A stretch of DNA of 7,064 bases from Bordetella parapertussis (GTDB taxonomy: Bacteria > Pseudomonadota > Gammaproteobacteria > Burkholderiales > Burkholderiaceae_C), in NCBI GenBank assembly GCA_945875935.1, contig CAMCNE010000112.1:1-7064 (forward strand), read 5' to 3'. Below, one piece after another: positions 1 through 4,200 of this stretch. Within the stretch, counting starts at the first letter, position 1. Each line of letters opens with the position of its first letter. Made by a program: the position numbers and the translations under genes. The notes beneath the pieces are model-generated. The model was not told the origin of the DNA, did no database searches, and saw only the letters and a list, made by a program, of their open reading frames with translations.

Positions 1-560
1 ACCAGCCCCAGCACCGAGCCGCGGTGATTGGCCAGGCCTTCCAGATCGAGCACCTGCGCGCCTTGCGCGTGCAAGGCCGTGAGCAGACGGCTCTTGCCTG
101 AACCGGTCTTGCCGCACAGCACGCGAAACTGAAACCGCTCGGGCAGCGACTCAAGCTCGTCCATCACCGCGCGGCGATAGGCACGGTAGCCGCCTTCGAC
201 CACCTGCACCCGAAAGCCGATCTGGCCGAGCACCAGCGCCAGCGAGCCGCTGCGCTGGCCGCCCCGCCAGCAATACACCAGCGGTTGCCAATCGCGGGGT
301 TTGTCGAGCACATGACGCTCGATGTGGCTGGCCACGTTGCGAGCCACCAGAGCCGCGCCGCGCTTGCGCGCCACGAAGGGCGAGATCTGCTTGTATTCGG
401 TGCCCACGAGCACGCGCTCTTCGTCGTTGAGGCTGGGCCAGTTGAGTGCGCCCGGCAGGTGGTCCAGGGCGTACTCGCCTTCGGAGCGCGCATCGATGAT
501 GGCGTCGAAGTGGTCGATTCGAGCCAGGCAGTCGACTGCCGTGATGGGCGTCAGTGCCAT
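1..560 (-). CDS. mnmH: tRNA 2-selenouridine synthase MnmH (SelU/YbbB), N-terminal 186 codons, cut by window edge
   Basis: The enzyme exchanges sulfur for selenium at C2 of the wobble uridine (U34) in Lys, Glu and Gln tRNAs, using selenophosphate and passing through a geranylated 2-thiouridine intermediate (family knowledge). The reverse strand reads open from ATG at 560 (MALTPITAVDCLARIDHFDA) to the left edge. Residues about 8-130 form a rhodanese domain with the active loop YCWRGGQRSGS; its Cys97 falls at the number of the E. coli catalytic cysteine. A P-loop, GKTGSGKS (150-157), follows, then the family signature DLEGLANHRGSVLG (172-185). The family is usually about 350-370 residues, so roughly the C-terminal half is outside the window; nothing indicates a broken gene. 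The start is supported by a purine-rich site five bases upstream. The gene lies 25 bases after glnD on the same strand and is probably co-transcribed with it. The identification is firm because both signature motifs are intact. Confidence 0.95.
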   Translation of the reverse strand, partial: MALTPITAVDCLARIDHFDAIIDARSEGEYALDHLPGALNWPSLNDEERVLVGTEYKQISPFVARKRGAALVARNVASHIERHVLDKPRDWQPLVYCWRGGQRSGSLALVLGQIGFRVQVVEGGYRAYRRAVMDELESLPERFQFRVLCGKTGSGKSRLLTALHAQGAQVLDLEGLANHRGSVLGL

Positions 561-565
561 GTGAT

Positions 566-571
566 CTTTCC
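566..571 (-). promoter_or_regulatory. Ribosome binding site of mnmH
   Basis: On the reverse strand GGAAAG lies five bases before the ATG at 560, within the 25-base gap after the glnD stop. It is a partial Shine-Dalgarno match but supports this start. No terminator-like hairpin with a T-run occurs in the gap, so read-through from glnD is likely. Confidence 0.6.
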
Positions 572-585
572 GGTTGAGGCCATGT

Positions 586-3240
586 TCACGCGGCGATGGC
601 ATCGAGCAGTTCGGTCTCGACGTCGATCTGGGTGCGGCTGTGCGACAGCGCGGCGCCATCGAGCAAGAAGGTGTCTTCAATGCGCTCGCCCAGCGTGGTG
701 ATCTTGGCCAGTTGCAAGTTGATCTGGTGACGCGCGAGCACCCGTGCGATTGAGTACAGCAGCCCCGAGCGGTCGCTTGCCGACACGCTCAGCAGCCACA
801 GCTGGGCGCGGTCGTCAGGTGCCAGCGTGATGCGTGGGGTGATGGGGAAGGACTTGACGCGCCGCGACGTGCGGCCCCGGCTGGGTTCGGGCAGCGGATC
901 CTGCGACAGCAAAGACAGCACCAGGTCGGACTCGACCAGCGAAATGAAGTCGCGGTACTGGCCGCTGGGGGTGCCATCGCGCGAGTACTCGAGCAGCGGG
1001 TTGGTCACCTGAAAGGTGTCCAGTGCATACCCCGTGCGCGTGGTGTGCACCTTGGCTTCGAGGATGTTGAAGCTGGCCGAGTCGAAATATCCGCAGATGC
1101 GCGCGAACAGGTCGGCGCTGTCGCGCACGTAGACGGTGACTTCAAGGCCTTCGCCAATCGGCGACACACGGGCTTTGACCACAGGCGTGGTTGACGCCAG
1201 ATGCGAGCTGAGGGTGCGTGCATGCCAGGCGATCTCGCCTGAATCGTGGCGGGCGAAGTAGCTCAGCTCGAGCGTCTTCCACAGCGGCTCTTCCACGCCC
1301 CTGGGCTGCAGGCTCAGGTTCAACAAGGCCCGTGCCTCTTGCTTGCGGGCTTCGATTTCGGCGTCGAGCTGGGGCTGCGCGCCGCCCAGCGAGCGCAGCG
1401 TGGCGCGGTAGAGGTCCTCGAGCAGCTTGCCCTTCCAGGCGTTCCAGACCTTGGGGCTGGTGCCGCGAATATCGGCCACCGTGAGCAGGTACAGCGCGGT
1501 CAGTCGCCGCTCGCTGCCGACCATCTGGGCGAAGGCCTTGATCACGTCGGGGTCGCTCAGGTCTTCTTTTTGTGCCACGCGCGACATCGTCAGGTGCGAC
1601 TTCACCAGGAATTCAACGAGCCCGGTGTCATCGCGGTCCACACCGTGTTCGCGGCAAAACCGCCGTGCTTCGACCGCGCCCAGATCCGAGTGGTCACCGC
1701 CGCGACCCTTGGCGACGTCATGGAACAGCGCGGCCAGATACAGCACATAAGGCCGATCCCACTGCATCGCCAACTGCGAGCAAAAGGGGTACTCGTGCGC
1801 GTGTTCCGCAATGAAAAAGCGGCGCACGTTGCGCACCACCATCAAGATGTGCTGATCGACGGTGTACACGTGGAACAGGTCGTGCTGCATCTGGCCCACG
1901 ATGCGCCTGAACACCCACAGGTAGCGCCCCAGCACGCTGGTCTCGTTCATCAGCCGCAAGGCCAGGTTCTGGCCGATGGGCGCCTTGAGGATGCTCATGA
2001 AGGCGGCCCGGTTGACCGGATCGCTGCGAAAACTCGCGTTCATCAGGTCGCGCGAGTTGTACAGCGCTCGCAGCGTGCGCGCCGACAGCGCCTTGGGGCT
2101 GCCTTCGGTCTGATACGCCTGGAAGGTCTGCATGATCGCGTGCGGATGTTTGCGATACAGATCGTCGCTGGCCACTTCGAGCGTGCCGTCTCGCTCGAAA
2201 AAGCAGTCGTTGATCGGGCGCATGGGCATGTCCTGCATGCCGCTGATGCGCTCTTCGATGTTGAGCATCAGGATCTGGTTGAGCTGCACAACGGCCTTGG
2301 CCGCCCAGTAGTAGCGCTTCATCAGGGCTTCGGACGGCTGCTGATCTGCCTGGGCCTGGTAGCCAAAGCGCTCGGCGATGGATTGCTGCAGGTCGAACAC
2401 CAGCCGGTCTTCGCGGCGTCCTGCCACCAGGTGCAGTTGCACGCGAATGAGCTTGAGCAGGCCTTCGTTTCGCTGCAGTTGCTTCAACTCGAAAGGCGTG
2501 GCCAGGCCGTCGGCGGCCAGTTCGCTCCAGCTGCGACCGAAGCCGGCCGCGCGCGAAACCCAGCGGATCGTCTGCAAATCGCGCAGACCTCCGGGGCTTT
2601 CCTTGCAATTGGGTTCCAGCGAATAGGGCGTGTCCTCGAACTTCTGATGCCGCTGTCGCATTTCGAGTTGCTTGGCGCGCAGGAAGGCGCGCGGGTTCAT
2701 GGCCAGTTCCTGGTTGCGGCGAAACACCACAAAGCCGCGCCGCGAGCCGCACACGCGGCGCGCGTCGAGCAGCGAGGTCTGCACCGTGACGTCACGCTCG
2801 GCTTCAAGGCTGCACTCTTCAACCGTGCGCACGCTCGAGCCTATCTCCAGCCCCACATCCCAGCAGGCCGTGATGAACGATTCCATGCCTTGCGCTGTGG
2901 CCTGTCCTGGGTCGCTGTCATGGGCCGGCGCAGACGGTGTCAGCACCAGCACATCGACATCGGAGTGCGGGAACAGCTCGCCCCTGCCGTAGCCACCGAC
3001 CGCCAGCAAGGACGCATCGGCAGGCATGCCCATCGCACGCCACAGGCTGGCCAAGGTGGCGTCTGCATGATGCGACAGGCCATGCAGCAGTTTTCGAGCC
3101 GACTGCGAACTGGGCCTGCCGCTTTCAAACTCTTTGAACAGTGCTGCCTTGCCGGCACGAAAACGCAGCCGCATCTGCGCGATGGCCTGCGCATCGGCAA
3201 GGCCGGCCTTGGGGCGTGGTGAGCGATCAGCCACGGTCAA
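586..3240 (-). CDS. glnD: Bifunctional [protein-PII] uridylyltransferase/uridylyl-removing enzyme GlnD
   Basis: This is the cytoplasmic nitrogen sensor. It uridylylates PII proteins (GlnB/GlnK) when glutamine is low and removes UMP when glutamine is high, thereby setting glutamine synthetase adenylylation and NtrBC output (family knowledge). The 884-residue product is close to E. coli GlnD (890). Visible domains in order: nucleotidyltransferase with GGYGRGELFPHSDVD (82-96; Asp94 and Asp96 are the expected metal ligands); the conserved PGGLRDLQTIRW (216-227); an HD hydrolase domain with HILMVVRNVRRF (464-475) and FHDVAKGRGGDHSDLG (506-521; His507-Asp508); and two ACT domains, about 698-775 and 815-884. 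All key residues are present, so both activities are expected. The start is uncertain. The frame opens at TTG 3240 without a Shine-Dalgarno; GTG 3234 (codon 3) and ATG 3174 (codon 23) are in-frame alternatives, the last just before the RAGKAAL segment. It lies 46 bases after map and is probably in the same operon. Confidence 0.96.
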   Translation of the reverse strand: MTVADRSPRPKAGLADAQAIAQMRLRFRAGKAALFKEFESGRPSSQSARKLLHGLSHHADATLASLWRAMGMPADASLLAVGGYGRGELFPHSDVDVLVLTPSAPAHDSDPGQATAQGMESFITACWDVGLEIGSSVRTVEECSLEAERDVTVQTSLLDARRVCGSRRGFVVFRRNQELAMNPRAFLRAKQLEMRQRHQKFEDTPYSLEPNCKESPGGLRDLQTIRWVSRAAGFGRSWSELAADGLATPFELKQLQRNEGLLKLIRVQLHLVAGRREDRLVFDLQQSIAERFGYQAQADQQPSEALMKRYYWAAKAVVQLNQILMLNIEERISGMQDMPMRPINDCFFERDGTLEVASDDLYRKHPHAIMQTFQAYQTEGSPKALSARTLRALYNSRDLMNASFRSDPVNRAAFMSILKAPIGQNLALRLMNETSVLGRYLWVFRRIVGQMQHDLFHVYTVDQHILMVVRNVRRFFIAEHAHEYPFCSQLAMQWDRPYVLYLAALFHDVAKGRGGDHSDLGAVEARRFCREHGVDRDDTGLVEFLVKSHLTMSRVAQKEDLSDPDVIKAFAQMVGSERRLTALYLLTVADIRGTSPKVWNAWKGKLLEDLYRATLRSLGGAQPQLDAEIEARKQEARALLNLSLQPRGVEEPLWKTLELSYFARHDSGEIAWHARTLSSHLASTTPVVKARVSPIGEGLEVTVYVRDSADLFARICGYFDSASFNILEAKVHTTRTGYALDTFQVTNPLLEYSRDGTPSGQYRDFISLVESDLVLSLLSQDPLPEPSRGRTSRRVKSFPITPRITLAPDDRAQLWLLSVSASDRSGLLYSIARVLARHQINLQLAKITTLGERIEDTFLLDGAALSHSRTQIDVETELLDAIAA

Positions 3241-3263
3241 TGTGCGCGATCGCGTGAGCGCAT
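3237..3263 (-). other. Possible 8-codon leader ORF overlapping the glnD start
   Basis: In the map-glnD gap the reverse strand reads ATG (3263) through eight codons (MRSRDRAH) to a TGA at 3239-3237, which overlaps the proposed TTG start of glnD as TTGA. The layout would allow translational coupling, with ribosomes ending the mini-ORF restarting on glnD. No good Shine-Dalgarno precedes the ATG and an ORF this short can arise by chance, so this is a weak call. Confidence 0.15.
3243..3262 (-). promoter_or_regulatory. Small hairpin just upstream of the glnD TTG start
   Basis: In the leftward transcript, TGCGC (3262-3258) can pair with GCGCA (3247-3243), giving a five-pair GC-rich stem with a ten-base loop. 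The stem ends two bases before TTG 3240 and occupies the place where a ribosome binding site would be. The loop region also contains part of the 10-base palindrome CGCGATCGCG (3245-3254), which offers a competing fold. There is no following T-run, so it is not a terminator. A regulatory role is inference. Confidence 0.25.
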
Positions 3264-3286
3264 GTCTGCAGCCGCGGCGTGGGCGA

Positions 3287-4102
3287 TCAGACCGTTGCGG
3301 TGTTGCCGATGAAATGCGGCACGGCGGGGCTGCCCGCCGAGACCGTGAGCACTTCGTAGCCGGTTTCGGTGACCAGCACGGTGTGCTCCCACTGGGCCGA
3401 AAGGGAACGGTCGCGCGTGACGATGGTCCAGCCGTCGCCGGCCTCGCGGATGTCGCGGCGACCCGCGTTGACCATGGGCTCGATGGTGAACACCATGCCA
3501 GGAGTCATCACTTCGAGCGTGCCCGGGCGGCCGTAATGCAGCACCTGCGGTTCTTCATGGAACTTGCGTCCGATGCCGTGGCCGCAGAACTCGCGCACCA
3601 CCGAAAAGCCGTTGTTCTCGGCGAAGGTCTGGATCGAGTGCCCGATGTCACCGAGTCGCGCGCCGGGCCTGACCTTGGAGATGCCGTGCCACATGGCGTC
3701 GTAGGTCATCTGGCACAGCCGGCGCGCGGCGATCGAGCCTTCACCGACCACGAACATGCGGCTGGTGTCGCCATGCCAGCCGTCCTTGATGGTGGTGATG
3801 TCGACATTGACGATGTCGCCGTCTTTCAGTTGACGGTCGCTCGGAATGCCGTGGCAGATCTGGTGGTTGATCGATGTGCAGATCGACTTCGGGAAAGGCG
3901 AGTAGCCCGGTGGCGCGTAGTTCAGCGGCGCCGGAATGCACTGCTGCACTTCCACCATGTAGTCATGGGCCAGCTTGTCGATGGCTTCGGTGCTGATGCC
4001 CGGCACGATGTGGGGCGTGAGGTAGTCAAGAACCTCGGAGGCCAGCCGCCCGGCGATGCGCATGCCTTCGATGTCAGCAGCGGTTTTGATGGTGATCGTC
4101 AT
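3287..4102 (-). CDS. map: Type I methionine aminopeptidase
   Basis: Map removes the initiator methionine from nascent proteins whose second residue is small, acting in the cytosol after deformylation (family knowledge). The 271-residue product is close to E. coli Map (264) and has no N-terminal zinc-finger or other extension. The pita-bread metal ligands can be read: Asp101 (in VNVDITT), Asp112 (HGDTSRMF), His175 (GHGIG), Glu208 (FTIEPM) and Glu239 (QWEHTVLVTE). The substrate-binding His84 (CHGIP) and His182 (FHEEPQ) are also present. The frame starts at ATG 4102 (MTITIKTAADIEGMRIAG), which matches the usual family N-terminus. No convincing Shine-Dalgarno lies at normal distance: GGGTGA is 13 bases away, and a -10-like element is so close that the mRNA may be leaderless. 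It is the first gene of the leftward set map-glnD-mnmH and is divergent from purL. Confidence 0.97.
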   Translation of the reverse strand: MTITIKTAADIEGMRIAGRLASEVLDYLTPHIVPGISTEAIDKLAHDYMVEVQQCIPAPLNYAPPGYSPFPKSICTSINHQICHGIPSDRQLKDGDIVNVDITTIKDGWHGDTSRMFVVGEGSIAARRLCQMTYDAMWHGISKVRPGARLGDIGHSIQTFAENNGFSVVREFCGHGIGRKFHEEPQVLHYGRPGTLEVMTPGMVFTIEPMVNAGRRDIREAGDGWTIVTRDRSLSAQWEHTVLVTETGYEVLTVSAGSPAVPHFIGNTATV

Positions 4103-4109
4103 GCCAAGA

Positions 4110-4118
4110 ATTATCTCA
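4110..4118 (-). promoter_or_regulatory. Candidate extended -10 element for map
   Basis: The reverse strand carries TGAGATAAT, that is, GATAAT with an extended-10 TG one base upstream. It ends seven bases before the map ATG at 4102, so transcription would begin at or next to the start codon. No good -35 hexamer is found 16-18 bases upstream (the 17-base position reads GGTCGA). It is an AT-rich island in a GC-rich region, which adds some weight. Confidence 0.35.
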
Positions 4119-4127
4119 CCCGACCCC

Positions 4128-4133
4128 TAAAAT
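4128..4133 (+). promoter_or_regulatory. Candidate -10 element for purL
   Basis: TAAAAT in the context CCCCTAAAATCG matches a sigma-70 -10 hexamer at five of six positions. The predicted transcript start is near 4140, giving a leader of about 60 bases before GTG 4201. The -35 position at 17-base spacing (4105-4110) reads CAAGAA, a poor match, so any promoter here would be weak or activator dependent. No PurR-type operator palindrome is visible in 4103-4200. Confidence 0.4.
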
Positions 4134-4143
4134 CGACCGCAAT

Positions 4144-4170
4144 CCCGTGGCGTTCCTTGCCACTTCCGGG
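4144..4170 (+). promoter_or_regulatory. Hairpin in the predicted purL leader
   Basis: GTGGC (4147-4151) is the exact inverted repeat of GCCAC (4159-4163). A G-U pair (4152 with 4158) extends it to six pairs around a five-base loop, and CCC (4144-4146) can pair with GGG (4168-4170) across a four-base bulge. No T-run follows, so it is not an intrinsic terminator. It does not match a purine riboswitch as I know that fold. It may affect leader stability or be chance. Confidence 0.25.
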
Positions 4171-4200
4171 TCATCCCGCCCGCACCAGAGCTCCCTTCGC

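Noticed and set aside
561..585. A terminator between glnD and mnmH
   Set aside because: The 25-base gap has no inverted repeat followed by a T-run in either direction.
1718..2752. A 344-codon - strand frame inside glnD in another register
   Set aside because: The product is an Ala/Arg/Pro-rich out-of-frame reading of glnD codons; the GlnD frame through the same bases holds the family motifs.
1246..3222. A 658-codon open frame on the + strand, antisense to glnD
   Set aside because: Its translation is rich in His, Arg, Gln and Ala with no recognisable domain, and it mirrors the codons of a certain glnD gene. Long antisense frames are expected where third positions are mostly G or C.
4147..4200. 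An upstream GTG at 4147 as the purL start
   Set aside because: It would add 18 residues (beginning VAFLATSGSS) unlike PurL N-termini as I know them, and it lies within a hairpin very near the predicted transcript start. GTG 4201 fits the family better.
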